NCBI GenBank assembly: GCA_963834685.1
Contig: CAWICW010000003.1
Span: forward strand, 81,579-145,578
Direction: 5' to 3'
DNA: 64,000 nucleotides
Source of the DNA: Palsa-504 sp963834685
GTDB lineage: Bacteria > Actinomycetota > Actinomycetes > Streptosporangiales > Streptosporangiaceae
Shown here: piece after piece, positions 23,547 to 32,694 of the stretch
Layout of the letters: each line of letters starts with the position of its first letter
Position numbering within the stretch: position 1 is the first letter of the stretch
The notes under the pieces: model-generated
Seen by the model: only the letters and a program-made list of their open reading frames with translations
Database searches by the model: none
What the model was told of the DNA's origin: nothing
Program-made: the position numbers and the translations under genes

Positions 23547-25922
23547 GTGCCAACGACCGCCGGCCGTTCACGCGGCCGTCAGGGTGTGCGTTCGGGGGCG
23601 CAGGGAGCAGTTGGCGAGCACTTCTCGAAGATCATGACGGCGGTGATCACTGGCCTCGTCGTGATCGTCTTCGCTCTGGTCATGACCAAGCCAGGGCAAG
23701 ACATTGATGCTGCTACGCAGCATTTCATGCTATTCTACGCCGGGGTGTTCGCGCTCATCGGGCTGACCGCGTCGGTCGGTGTCGGCCTGGTGGCGACCGA
23801 CCGGATCCTCATGACCCCGGGCCACCGGGTGATGGCCCAGGCCGTGCACCGGGCCGTGTCGTTCGGCGCGCTGGCCTTCCTGGTCATCCACATCGTGACC
23901 GAGATCCTCGCGCAGCGGGCACACGTAATCGACGCATTCATCCCTTTCCTGTCGCCGTACCGGACTTTTTACATCGGGCTCGGCACCATCGCGTCGGATC
24001 TCATTCTGCTAATTGTCGTAACCAGCATCTGGCGTAAACGGTTCACGGCGCACCGCAAGGCCTGGCGCTGGCGTGCCATCCACTACAGCTCGTACCTGGC
24101 GTTCGTGTTCGGGGTCCTGCACGGGCTGCTCGGCGGCCGGGCGGCCAAGCCGTACGTGGACTGGAGTTACGGCTTCGCGATCGCGCTGACCGCGCTAGCC
24201 GTGGCGGTCAGGTTCCTGGCCATCTCGCTGCGCTCGAAGGACAAGGTGAGCGCGCCTCCGGGTGCCGACCGGGCGGCCGGCGGGCTGGGCTATTCGGGGA
24301 CCTCCCCGCTGCGCTCCGCGGCGCTGAGCATGGCCCAGGCTCAGCTGGGCGGAACCATCCAGATGCTGCCTACCACCGTGGGTGCGCAGGGGTCCGGCCT
24401 CAGCCTGCCGGGCAGCCGGGCCTGGGCCGCGTTGCCGCCCGCGCCCGACTGGGCCGCGTCGTCGGGACCGCTGCCCACACTGCCCGTCGGAGCCGGCTAC
24501 GCCGCGGACGCCTCGTTCATTCCCCTGAGCGCCCCTGCGTACGGGGAGCCCATGACCGCCGGGAGCGGCTGCCGCCCGTATCCCGCCGCGCCCGGCAGGC
24601 AGCCCTTGTACGAGCCGGAATATGACGGTCCGCCGCGCTTCGAGGGCGCACCGAGGAAACACGTGCCCCAGGACGACCTGTCGTCCTATCCGTACGCTGC
24701 GCAGAGCCGTCAGCCCGGCTGGGGTGACGGCGGTCCCGGGCCGCTGCCCCTCAGCCCGCCTCCTCGTCCCGGTACCGGCCCGACGCCCCGGGCCGACTCC
24801 GGTCCGCTGCCGCGCCTCGGGAGCGGTCCCGCGCCGCGTGCCGATTCCGGCCCGATGCCCCGGCTCGGGACGGGTCCGATGCCCCGGACGGACACCGGTC
24901 CCATCCCGCGACTCGGGTCAGGTCCGATGCCCATACCCGGGGCGGGCTCGATGCCCCGCGCCGGGTCCGGCCCGGTGCCCCGGCCCGGAATGGGGCCGAT
25001 GCCCCGTACCGATACCGGTCCGCTGCCGCGGCTCGGGACGGGTCCCCTGCCGCGGGCCGACTCCGGCCCGATGCCCCGGCTCGGGTCAGGTCCGGCCTCG
25101 CGTACCGACTCCGGCCCAGTGCCCAGGCTCGTCGCGGGCCCGGTACCCCGCCCTGATACGGGCCCGATGCCCCGGATCGATGCCGGTCCCCCGCCACGGC
25201 TCGGGACCGGTCCCACGCCGCGGGCCGACTCCGGCCCGATGCCCCGGCTCGATACCGGCCCGATGCCCCGGCTTGATACCGGCCCGATGCCCCGGCTTGA
25301 TACCGGCCCGATGCCGCGACTGGGATCAGGCCCGATGCCCATACCCGGAGCGGGCTCGCTGTCCCGCGCCGACTCCGGTCCGGTGCCGCGACTGGGATCA
25401 GGCCCGATGCCCATGCCCGGAGCGGGCTCGCTGTCCCGCGCCGACTCCGGTCCGGTGCCGCGCCCCGGAACGGGCCCGATGCCGCACCCGGATTCCGGCC
25501 CGATGGCCCGGTCTGATTCCGGCCCCGCGTGCCGGCCCGCGTCGGGCCCGGTGCCCCGCGCCGATACCGGCCCTCTGCCGCGGATCGGGACCGGTCTGAT
25601 GCCGGGCGCCGACTCTGGTCCCCTGCCGCGGCCCGGATCAGGCCCGGTGCCTCGTGCCGACTCCGGCCCGGGACCCGGCGCGGACTACGGTGCGGCGCCT
25701 CTGACCGGCACGGGACCGAACCCTCGTGCTGCCGGGTCCCGGCCGCATGCCGACGGCGGGCCCCGGCCCGGTACCGGCCCGGTGCCGAGCCTTGACCCGC
25801 ATCACGGGCCGCGCACCGGTCCCGCACCCGCGACGGCCACCCGCCGGTCACGCCGGACGCATGCCACGGACCCGAGGTACCGCGACACTCCCGGGCGCTC
25901 AGGAGGCGACGAGTGGAGATGA
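23547..25922 (+). CDS. NOX/ferric-reductase-type di-heme membrane protein with Pro-rich octapeptide tail
   Basis: Residues ~30-225 form about six membrane helices. Two histidine pairs sit at H101/H115 and H179/H192, spaced 14 and 13, exactly the bis-heme spacing of NADPH oxidases and FRE ferric reductases. The FAD/NAD(P)H domains of those enzymes are missing. Instead, a long hydrophilic tail (about 235-791) consists largely of ~40 copies of G-P-x-P-R-x-[DG]-[ST]. The GTG at 23547 follows TGAGGAGGAT. The stop overlaps the next gene, a NuoF-ferredoxin protein, by 10 bp, suggesting that protein supplies electrons. Confidence 0.8.
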   Translation: MPTTAGRSRGRQGVRSGAQGAVGEHFSKIMTAVITGLVVIVFALVMTKPGQDIDAATQHFMLFYAGVFALIGLTASVGVGLVATDRILMTPGHRVMAQAVHRAVSFGALAFLVIHIVTEILAQRAHVIDAFIPFLSPYRTFYIGLGTIASDLILLIVVTSIWRKRFTAHRKAWRWRAIHYSSYLAFVFGVLHGLLGGRAAKPYVDWSYGFAIALTALAVAVRFLAISLRSKDKVSAPPGADRAAGGLGYSGTSPLRSAALSMAQAQLGGTIQMLPTTVGAQGSGLSLPGSRAWAALPPAPDWAASSGPLPTLPVGAGYAADASFIPLSAPAYGEPMTAGSGCRPYPAAPGRQPLYEPEYDGPPRFEGAPRKHVPQDDLSSYPYAAQSRQPGWGDGGPGPLPLSPPPRPGTGPTPRADSGPLPRLGSGPAPRADSGPMPRLGTGPMPRTDTGPIPRLGSGPMPIPGAGSMPRAGSGPVPRPGMGPMPRTDTGPLPRLGTGPLPRADSGPMPRLGSGPASRTDSGPVPRLVAGPVPRPDTGPMPRIDAGPPPRLGTGPTPRADSGPMPRLDTGPMPRLDTGPMPRLDTGPMPRLGSGPMPIPGAGSLSRADSGPVPRLGSGPMPMPGAGSLSRADSGPVPRPGTGPMPHPDSGPMARSDSGPACRPASGPVPRADTGPLPRIGTGLMPGADSGPLPRPGSGPVPRADSGPGPGADYGAAPLTGTGPNPRAAGSRPHADGGPRPGTGPVPSLDPHHGPRTGPAPATATRRSRRTHATDPRYRDTPGRSGGDEWR
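24770..25735 (+). repeat. Tandem 24-bp repeats encoding about 40 Pro-rich octapeptides
   Basis: The array encodes G-P-x-P-R-x-[DG]-[ST] units with variants such as G-P-M-P-I-P-G-A. Several longer blocks are themselves duplicated (for example around 25330 and 25394), indicating recent unequal exchange. All length changes keep multiples of 24 bp, so the frame is maintained. Confidence 0.9.
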
Positions 25923-27511
25923 CCCAGGTCGAGGGGCTTGACGCACCCGCGATCATGAGGATCGGGGCCGCCCGGCTGACCGCCGGCCTGGACCGGATGC
26001 CCCGGCTCGACCTGGACGCCCACCGCGAGATCTTCGGCCCGCTGCCGAGGCTTTCCATCGAGGAGCTGATCTCGATGGCCGAACAGGTCGACCTGCGCGG
26101 CCAGGGTGGCGCGGCGTTCCCCTTCGCGCGCAAGCTGCGGGCCGTGGTTCAGTCCGCCGAGGCCAGCGACAGCGCGACGATCGTGGTCGTCAACGCCACC
26201 GAGGGCGAGCCGGGCAGCGTCAAAGACAAGATGCTCATGATCCGCTCGCCGTACCTCATCCTCAGCGGAGCGGCTCTGGTAGCCGAGGCCCTCGGCGCCG
26301 ACGAGATCATCGTCGGCGTGGCGGGCAACGAACTGGCCAACCGGTCGATCGAGGCCGCCGTCGCGGCCGAGTCTGGCCTGCGCAAGATGGTCAGGGTCGT
26401 GCAGGCGCCGGACCGGTTCATCTCCGGCGAATCGGGTGCCCTGGTCCGGGCCATCAACGGCAAGCGGCCGGTCCCGCCCGGAACGAAGGTCCTGGCTAGC
26501 GACGTCGGCGTGGACGACCTGCCTACCCTGCTGTCCAACGCGTCCACGTTTGCCCAGCTCGCGGTGCTCGCGCTGCTGGGACCGGAGCGTTTCGCCGCGG
26601 TCGGCACCATGGATGAGCCCGGCACCATCCTGCTCAGCGTCGGCGGCTCCGCCGCGCATCCCGCTGTGGTCGAAGTGCCCACCGGCCTGCCGCTGGCCGC
26701 GGTCCTGGACATCTGCCAGGCACCCGCGGGCGATGGCGTCCTGGTCGGCGGCTATCACGGCATGTGGTTGCCGGCCGAGACCGCCTACGTGGTCCCGGTC
26801 TCGCGTGAGGGGCTCGCCGCCGTGGGCGGCACCCTGGGCTCGGGCATCGTGCTGCCCCTGGGCGACGGGACCTGCCCGCTGGGCGAGGTGTCGCGGATCG
26901 CGAGCTATCTGGCCGGCGAGTCAGCCGGGCAGTGCGGCCCGTGCAAGCTCGGCCTGCCCGCCATCGCCCGGTCCCTGGCCGCGCTGGTCGACGGCTCGGG
27001 CGGCATCGAGGCGCTCGACGTGGCCCGGCGGTCCGCCGCCGGGGTGAACGGCCGCGGGGCCTGCTCGCATCCCGACGGGGTGACCAGGTTCGTGCTGTCC
27101 GCGCTGGACGTCTTCACCGAGGACCTTGCCGCGCACGTCTTCCACTCCTCCTGCGGCCGTCCGGTCCGCGGTATCCTGCCGCTGCCCTCTGGCCCGGAGC
27201 AGGAGGGTCGGCAGCGGCTCGTAGTGGACTGGACGCGCTGCCACGGACACGGGCTGTGCGCGCACCTGGTCCCGGAGATCATCCACCTGGACGCCCAGGG
27301 CTATCCGGTCATCCTCAACATCCCGGTCCCGGCCTGGCTGGAGAAGGACGCCCAGCAGGCCGTGCATATGTGCCCGGCGCTGGCCCTGCGCCTCAGCAAC
27401 TCCACGTTGATGCCCACCCGCTCGGCGCCCGTCACCATTCCCACCCCCGCCCTGCGCACCGGGCTCATCGGCGGCGCCAGCACTACCCGCCGTCAGATCA
27501 CCGCCGGCTAG
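25913..27511 (+). CDS. NuoF-like NADH:FMN protein fused to a [3Fe-4S]-type ferredoxin
   Basis: The first ~410 residues match NuoF/51-kDa: FMN loop RGQGGAAFPFA (62-72), NATEGEPGSVKDK (94-106), and an SLBB-like part. The N3 cluster region has C341, C344 and C384, but Ala338 replaces the first cysteine. Residues ~435-495 are a ferredoxin of the CX2HX2C...CP type (C443, H446, C449, C487). It probably oxidises NADH and passes electrons to the overlapping upstream di-heme membrane protein. The GTG at 25913 follows AGGAGG at 25901. Confidence 0.82.
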   Translation: MEMTQVEGLDAPAIMRIGAARLTAGLDRMPRLDLDAHREIFGPLPRLSIEELISMAEQVDLRGQGGAAFPFARKLRAVVQSAEASDSATIVVVNATEGEPGSVKDKMLMIRSPYLILSGAALVAEALGADEIIVGVAGNELANRSIEAAVAAESGLRKMVRVVQAPDRFISGESGALVRAINGKRPVPPGTKVLASDVGVDDLPTLLSNASTFAQLAVLALLGPERFAAVGTMDEPGTILLSVGGSAAHPAVVEVPTGLPLAAVLDICQAPAGDGVLVGGYHGMWLPAETAYVVPVSREGLAAVGGTLGSGIVLPLGDGTCPLGEVSRIASYLAGESAGQCGPCKLGLPAIARSLAALVDGSGGIEALDVARRSAAGVNGRGACSHPDGVTRFVLSALDVFTEDLAAHVFHSSCGRPVRGILPLPSGPEQEGRQRLVVDWTRCHGHGLCAHLVPEIIHLDAQGYPVILNIPVPAWLEKDAQQAVHMCPALALRLSNSTLMPTRSAPVTIPTPALRTGLIGGASTTRRQITAG

Positions 27512-27656
27512 CTTCCGCGCCGACCGCCGGGACGTGCCGCGGCCCCGGAACGCACGCGGGCGACAGTTGCGAGAGGGCTGGGGGACGGCGCATGGCGCTT
27601 ACATGATTACCGACTAAGAATAGTAGCGGCGGAAGGTCACGCCTACGGAGGTCGCC

Positions 27657-28163
27657 ATGTCGGCAATGACGGACGTCGGATTCGTGCGGATGCGGATCAG
27701 CAAGGTGGTCGGGCTCAGGGACGGAGACCGGGTTTCCGGAGTCGTCGTCCTCGATGAGCCGGGCGGGGACCGTCAGCTGCTGATCAAGATCGGCCAAGCC
27801 GAGGCGTTTGCCCTGGCCGCGAACCTGGACGAGATGGAATGGGATCGTCCGATGACCTATCAGTTCATGGCGCAGCTGGTCCGCAGCCTGGGCGGCCGCA
27901 TCCGCGAGGTCCGGCTGGACGGGCTGGTCGCGGGGGCCTACGCCGCCACCGTGGAGGTGGAGGGACCGCAGGGCGTGGAGCTGGTGGATGCCCGGTCCAG
28001 TGACGCCCTGAACCTCGCGGTGCTGACCGCCGCGCCGATCCTGGCCGCACTGGAGATGCTGGAGGACAGCGACCGGCGCCGGGAGGGTGATTCGGCCGAG
28101 GCGGTCCTGATGCGGCGGGCCCTAGCCGCCTGCCCGATGACGATCACCAGGCTGGACCCGTAG
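27657..28163 (+). CDS. Bifunctional nuclease family protein (DUF151), copy 3
   Basis: The 168-residue stand-alone BFN protein has the N-terminus TDVGFVRMRISKVVGL, then WDRPMTYQFMAQLV and the family block VDARSSDALNLAVL. It closely parallels copy 1 at 8143 in length and order of motifs (one residue in the ARPSD motif is Ser here). The ATG at 27657 has GGAGGTCGCC upstream; MTDVGF four codons in is an alternative start. It precedes a shared terminator and the convergent tRNA-Pro. Confidence 0.85.
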   Translation: MSAMTDVGFVRMRISKVVGLRDGDRVSGVVVLDEPGGDRQLLIKIGQAEAFALAANLDEMEWDRPMTYQFMAQLVRSLGGRIREVRLDGLVAGAYAATVEVEGPQGVELVDARSSDALNLAVLTAAPILAALEMLEDSDRRREGDSAEAVLMRRALAACPMTITRLDP

Positions 28164-28170
28164 GACATGC

Positions 28171-28196
28171 AAAAGGCCACTACCAGGAGTGGCCCT
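28171..28196. terminator. Bidirectional terminator between BFN copy 3 and tRNA-Pro
   Basis: GGCCACT (28175-28181) pairs with AGTGGCC (28188-28194), with AAAA on the left and CTT on the right. It sits between two convergent genes. Confidence 0.6.
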
Positions 28197-28273
28197 TGGT
28201 CGGGGTGGCCGGATTTGAACCGGCGGCCTCTTCGTCCCGAACGAAGCGCGCTGCCAAGCTGCGCTACACCCCG
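28197..28273 (-). tRNA. tRNA-Pro(CGG)
   Basis: On the minus strand, acceptor CGGGGTG pairs with CACCCCG, followed by discriminator A and an encoded CCA. The anticodon stem CTTCG/CGAAG encloses TTCGGGA, anticodon CGG. The T-arm GCCGG-TTCAAAT-CCGGC is perfect; the total is 77 nt. Confidence 0.96.
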
Positions 28274-28387
28274 CCGCCTCACACCCAACCTCGTGCGAGC
28301 GAACCTTCGACAGTCTAGCGGAAACGCGGACCCGCTCGGGCCCGGCTGCGGACCGGGATCCGCCGGGGCGCGGCCGCCCCGGCCGGG

Positions 28388-29296
28388 TCAGCCGGAATCG
28401 CGCGGTACCAGGGTCAGCAGGCTGGCTTCGGGGCGGCAGGCGAAACGGGCCGGGGCCCACGGCGACGTGCCCAGCCCGGCGGATACGTGCAGCCAGGCCT
28501 GCCCGTCGGCGGGATGCCGGTGCAGTCCGCGGGCCCGCTTCCGGTCGATGCCGCAGTTGGTGACCAGGGTGCCGTACCACGGCAGGCACAGCTGGCCACC
28601 GTGCGTGTGCCCGGCCAGCAGCAGGTCGTAGCCGTCGGCCGCGAACTGATCGAGCAGCCGCGGCTCGGGTGAGTGCATGACGCCCAGGCGCAGGTCCGCT
28701 GCCGCGTCCGCGGGCCCCGCCACCTGCGCATAACGATCGCGCTTGACGTGCGAGTCATGGACCCCGGCCAGCGCGATGCTGAGCCCGCCGGCGGTCAGCT
28801 GGCCCCGCTGGTTGTTCAGGTCCAGCCAGCCGGCCGCGGTCATGCTGTCCTGGAGCTTCTCCCAGGGCAGATCGGGTTCCTTCTTCTTGCGCCGGCGCGA
28901 ACTCGGCCCCAGCAGGTAGCGCGCCGGGTTGAACGGCTCGGGCGCGTACAGGTCATTGGAACCCAGGACGAACACCCCGGGCCGGTCGAGCAGCGGGCCC
29001 AGCGCGTCCAGGAAGTGCCGGACCGCCTGCGGGTGCGCGATCGAGTCCCCGGTGTTCACGACCAGGTCCGGCTCGAGGTCGTCCAGGGCCCGGATCCAGG
29101 ACCGCATGCGCGTGCGGCCCGGAGTGAGGTGGGTATCGGATATGTGCAGGATGCGCAGCGGCCCGGTGCCCGGGGGCAGGACGGGAATCTCGAACCTGCG
29201 CAGGGCGAACCAGTTCCGCTCGACGATCCCGGCGTAACCAAGGGCAACCGCAGCGCCAGCCGCCGCGGTGACCGGGATGAGAGTTCGCAGTCGCAC
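28388..29296 (-). CDS. Calcineurin-like metallophosphoesterase (YkuE-type)
   Basis: The 302-residue protein has an N-terminal hydrophobic helix (about 5-23) and a metallophosphoesterase domain with D54/H56 in HISDTHL, NTGD, GSND, a histidine in MHSPEP and the C-terminal GHTHGGQ. The usual GNHD motif is altered to GSND. Relatives near ponA/whiB4 in actinobacteria are membrane-anchored phosphoesterases of unknown substrate. It is divergent from yqeY, 72 bp away, and part of the conserved ponA-wblA neighbourhood. Confidence 0.85.
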   Translation of the reverse strand: MRLRTLIPVTAAAGAAVALGYAGIVERNWFALRRFEIPVLPPGTGPLRILHISDTHLTPGRTRMRSWIRALDDLEPDLVVNTGDSIAHPQAVRHFLDALGPLLDRPGVFVLGSNDLYAPEPFNPARYLLGPSSRRRKKKEPDLPWEKLQDSMTAAGWLDLNNQRGQLTAGGLSIALAGVHDSHVKRDRYAQVAGPADAAADLRLGVMHSPEPRLLDQFAADGYDLLLAGHTHGGQLCLPWYGTLVTNCGIDRKRARGLHRHPADGQAWLHVSAGLGTSPWAPARFACRPEASLLTLVPRDSG

Positions 29297-29368
29297 GCAC
29301 CCATGGTGCCATGACCGCGGGTATGCACCGACCGCGGCTGATCCGTCCCCGCTCCTAGGATGGGTTTT

Positions 29369-29824
29369 GTGGCTGAACTCAAGGAACGGCTCCGTGCGGA
29401 CCTGAACGCCGCGATGCGGGCCCGTGACCAGGTGCGGATGCGTACCCTGCGGCTGGCGCTCACCTCCATCACGAACGAAGAGGTGGCCGGCGCGTCGGCC
29501 CGCGATCTCACCGACGAGGAGGTCGTCAGGGTGCTCACCCGCGAGGCCAGGAAGCGACGGGAAGCCGCCGAGGCCTTCAGCGCCGCCGGGCGCAGCGACC
29601 AGGCGGCCGCCGAGCGTGCGGAGGGAGACGTCCTGGCCGGCTATCTCCCGGCGCAGCTCAGCGACGACGAGCTCGCCGCCCTGGTGGACACGGCGATCGC
29701 TGAGACCGGCGCCAGCGGCATGTCGGGCCTGGGTCAGGTCATGAAGACGGTGACCCCTAGGGTCGCGGGCCGGGCCGACGGGGCCCGCGTCGCCGCCGAG
29801 GTCCGCCGCCGCCTGTCCGGCTAG
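29369..29824 (+). CDS. GatB/YqeY domain-containing protein
   Basis: The 151-residue helical protein has the YqeY core (LKERLRADLNAAMRARD, ELVDTAIAETGA-like C-terminal half) that resembles the tail domain of GatB amidotransferase and binds tRNA in that context. Its free-standing role is unclear. GTG at 29369 is preferred: AGGATGGG sits directly upstream and the product starts VAELKERL as in relatives; ATG at 29360 is an alternative. Confidence 0.88.
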   Translation: MAELKERLRADLNAAMRARDQVRMRTLRLALTSITNEEVAGASARDLTDEEVVRVLTREARKRREAAEAFSAAGRSDQAAAERAEGDVLAGYLPAQLSDDELAALVDTAIAETGASGMSGLGQVMKTVTPRVAGRADGARVAAEVRRRLSG

Positions 29825-29934
29825 CCGCCGGCCGAGCCAATCGCCGGCCAGGCTGGAAGCCGCTACGGCCTAGCTTTGGGCGGCCGAGCCGCGGAGCCGC
29901 TCAGAAGATCGGGAAGCCGTTCCCGCCGCTGCTG

Positions 29935-32298
29935 TTACCGCCCGCCGCCCTTACCGCCGCCGCCCTTACCGCCGCCGCCCTTACCGCCGCCGCCGCCCCC
30001 GCCGCCGCCGCCCTTACCCGTCTTCGGCTGGACGACGACCTGGCCGTTGCCCATGCTGTTGAACGGGCTGTCGGCCGGGACCGGCACGAAGTAGGTGACC
30101 GGCCCGAGGTTGGCGTGGTCGAACGTCATGTGCCAGGTTGACGCGGGCGCGTTGGTCCCGAACATCTCACCCGGGCAGTCCAGGCCGCCGAACTCCAGCC
30201 GGTAGCAGCTGGCCGACCCGCCCATCGTGTCGTGGACGGTCGGGGAGATCGGGTTGAACACCGAGACGTAGCCGACCAGGCTGGGCGTGTAGCCCGCGAA
30301 CGCGGCATACGGGGTGCCGAAGCCGTTCGCCACGTTGGACGTGCCGGTCTTGCCGGCCGCCTCACGGCCGTTCAGGCCGCCCACGGTGGCCGCGGTACCG
30401 GGGGAAACCAGGACGCCTTGCAGGATGTAGTTGACCGCGTCGGCCACGTCGGCGGAGAGCACCTGGTGACAGCCCGCCGACGGGACCGACAGCTGGCCGC
30501 CGGTGTCGGTGACGACCTTGTCGATGGCGACGGGCGCGCAGTAGGTGCCCTGGTCCGCGACCGTGGCGTAGGCCGCGGCCATCGACATCGGCGAGACTCC
30601 GACCGAGCCGAGGGTAAAGGACGGGATGTTGTCCGCGGAGCTCAGCGTGCCCAACGAGGTCTTGTCACTGCTCAGCAGGGACGTGCCGTCCACCCGGGTC
30701 ATGCCCATGGAGACGGCCGTTTTCACGACGTTGCACAGGCCCACCCGCTTCTCAAGCTCGGCGTAGAAGACGTTGACCGACTGGGTGGTCCCGGTGTACA
30801 GCGACTGGGTGGAGGCCGACTGCGGCCCCTCGGCGTTGGTCACGTTGTACGCGCCGTTGATGCCGTTGTACTGGCCGGCCGGGCCGCCCTGGCAGTTGGT
30901 GTAGCCGTTGATCGTCGTGCTGCCGGGTACGTGCATGGTGAAGCCGAACGGGTAATTCTGCTTCAGCGCCGTGATCAGGGTGAACAGCTTCGACGAGGAA
31001 CCCGTCTGGACACCCTGGGAGCTTCCTCCGTAGGCCGTATTGACCGCGTAGTCGATCTCGGTCTGGCCGTTGCCGGTGCCGTACGCCGCGTTCTCGGCGA
31101 TGGCCCGGATCTGCCCGGTACCCGGCTGGATCAGGACCTCGGTGTCGGCGTTGTGGCCCGGGTTGTAGTAGTTGCTGCGGCCCGGCTCGACGTAGTTCAC
31201 CGCGCTGTTGGCCGCCTGCTGGTCCTGCGGGTCCAGGGTGGTGTAGATCTGCAGGCCCCCGGTGGACAGCAGCTTGGCCCGGTCCAGGGGCGTCTTGCCG
31301 TAGGCCGGGTCGTGCAGGAAGACCTCTTCCACGTACTCGCAGAAGAAGCCGGCCGTGCCGACCGAAGCCGCCGTGCAGCCGCTCTCGGGCACCGATACGT
31401 GCAGCCCGAGCGGCGTGGCCTCGTACGCCTTGGCCTCCGCGGCGGTGAGCCCGGTGCTGGTCTGCGCCATCCGGGCCAGCACGGTGTTGCGCCGGGTCAC
31501 GGCGGTCGCGGGGTCCGTGATCGGGTCGTACTTGGACGGGTTCTCCACGATGCCGGCCAGCGTGGCCGCCTGGGTCACGGTCAGCTTGTCCACCGTGGTG
31601 CCGAAGTAGGTCTCGGCCGCGGCCTCGATTCCGTAGGCGTTGTTGCCGAAGTACGCGTCGTTCAGGTACCCGGCCAGGATCTGCTGCTTGGTGAACTCGT
31701 GCTCGATGCCCACCGCCAGGCGCAGCTCGTTCAGCTTGCGGCTGAGCGTCTCCGCGTACGCGGCCTGCTCGGCCTTGGTGTTGTCGGCCTCCTCCGCGGA
31801 CAGCAGGAGGACGTTCTTCACGTACTGCTGGGCGATGGTGGAGCCGCCCTGGACCGGCTTGTGCTCGATGTCGTTCAGCGCGGCGCGGATGGTGCCCCGC
31901 AGGTCGATCGCCCCGTGCACCCAGTACCGGTAGTCCTCGATGGCCACGATGGCGTTGACCATGTTCTGGTCGATCTGGCTGTAGGTAACCGGTTGCCGGT
32001 CCCAGCCGTAGTACTGGAGCGCGGCGGCGTTGCTGGGGCTGGTGGAATACGGCACGTCCACGCCGTACACGTACGCGAGCAGGTGCCCGTCCCGGTCCAG
32101 GATCTCGGACCGCTGCGGCAGGCCCGCAGCCGTCAGCGACAACGTGGTGAACTTGTCGGCTTCGTTCCTGACCAGGACTCCCGTGGTGGCGACGATCGGC
32201 ATGATCATGGCCGCGGCGAGAACCCCGCCCACGGCGGCGAGGGCGATAAGCCGCCCTACTACGCTCGTCCCGGTGAAAAACGTCTCTCCGCGCTGCAC
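29935..32298 (-). CDS. ponA: Class A penicillin-binding protein (glycosyltransferase/transpeptidase)
   Basis: The 787-residue bifunctional peptidoglycan synthase has one N-terminal membrane helix (about 13-42). The GT51 domain has Glu121 in IEDYRYWVHG and GGSTIAQQ (151-158). The transpeptidase domain has SxxK at S434-K437, SVN at 507-509 and KTGTS at 650-654. No PASTA domain is present. The C-terminal ~27 residues are almost pure glycine with regularly placed lysines. It matches mycobacterial PonA2 by neighbourhood (next to WhiB4, ArsA pair and Crp). Confidence 0.92.
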   Translation of the reverse strand: MQRGETFFTGTSVVGRLIALAAVGGVLAAAMIMPIVATTGVLVRNEADKFTTLSLTAAGLPQRSEILDRDGHLLAYVYGVDVPYSTSPSNAAALQYYGWDRQPVTYSQIDQNMVNAIVAIEDYRYWVHGAIDLRGTIRAALNDIEHKPVQGGSTIAQQYVKNVLLLSAEEADNTKAEQAAYAETLSRKLNELRLAVGIEHEFTKQQILAGYLNDAYFGNNAYGIEAAAETYFGTTVDKLTVTQAATLAGIVENPSKYDPITDPATAVTRRNTVLARMAQTSTGLTAAEAKAYEATPLGLHVSVPESGCTAASVGTAGFFCEYVEEVFLHDPAYGKTPLDRAKLLSTGGLQIYTTLDPQDQQAANSAVNYVEPGRSNYYNPGHNADTEVLIQPGTGQIRAIAENAAYGTGNGQTEIDYAVNTAYGGSSQGVQTGSSSKLFTLITALKQNYPFGFTMHVPGSTTINGYTNCQGGPAGQYNGINGAYNVTNAEGPQSASTQSLYTGTTQSVNVFYAELEKRVGLCNVVKTAVSMGMTRVDGTSLLSSDKTSLGTLSSADNIPSFTLGSVGVSPMSMAAAYATVADQGTYCAPVAIDKVVTDTGGQLSVPSAGCHQVLSADVADAVNYILQGVLVSPGTAATVGGLNGREAAGKTGTSNVANGFGTPYAAFAGYTPSLVGYVSVFNPISPTVHDTMGGSASCYRLEFGGLDCPGEMFGTNAPASTWHMTFDHANLGPVTYFVPVPADSPFNSMGNGQVVVQPKTGKGGGGGGGGGGKGGGGKGGGGKGGGR

Positions 32299-32694
32299 GC
32301 GACTTAGGGTACGCCGCGTTTGCCACTAGCGGGTGCGCTCGTACCGGACATACCAGACCTACAGGTGCCTAGACCCGTATAGTCACGCCAAATCATGCGC
32401 AAATAGGAATTCATGCAGCAAGAGCCGCACAACGCACCAGGTGCGGCCGAGCCTGGAGTTACTAAAAGAACATACCCGCACCCGGAGTGTCACTCAGCCC
32501 GGTTGCATATAGCCCGTCAGAACTATTTGGTAAATGGCCATGCCGGGGTCTTGGCATCTCGCCCGGACTTCCGTAAGTTGCTGGATCACGAACAGATAAC
32601 CGTGGCTGCGCGGCCGCACACGCTAGCCCGGGATCGCAACCCATCGAGACGACCGCCTGGGCACTCGTGCTCGACGATCAAGAGGAGTGGGCAC

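Noticed and set aside
30232..32307. 691-codon open frame on the plus strand
   Set aside because: It lies opposite the penicillin-binding protein gene, which has all catalytic motifs; the plus frame is low-complexity Arg/Gly/Val.
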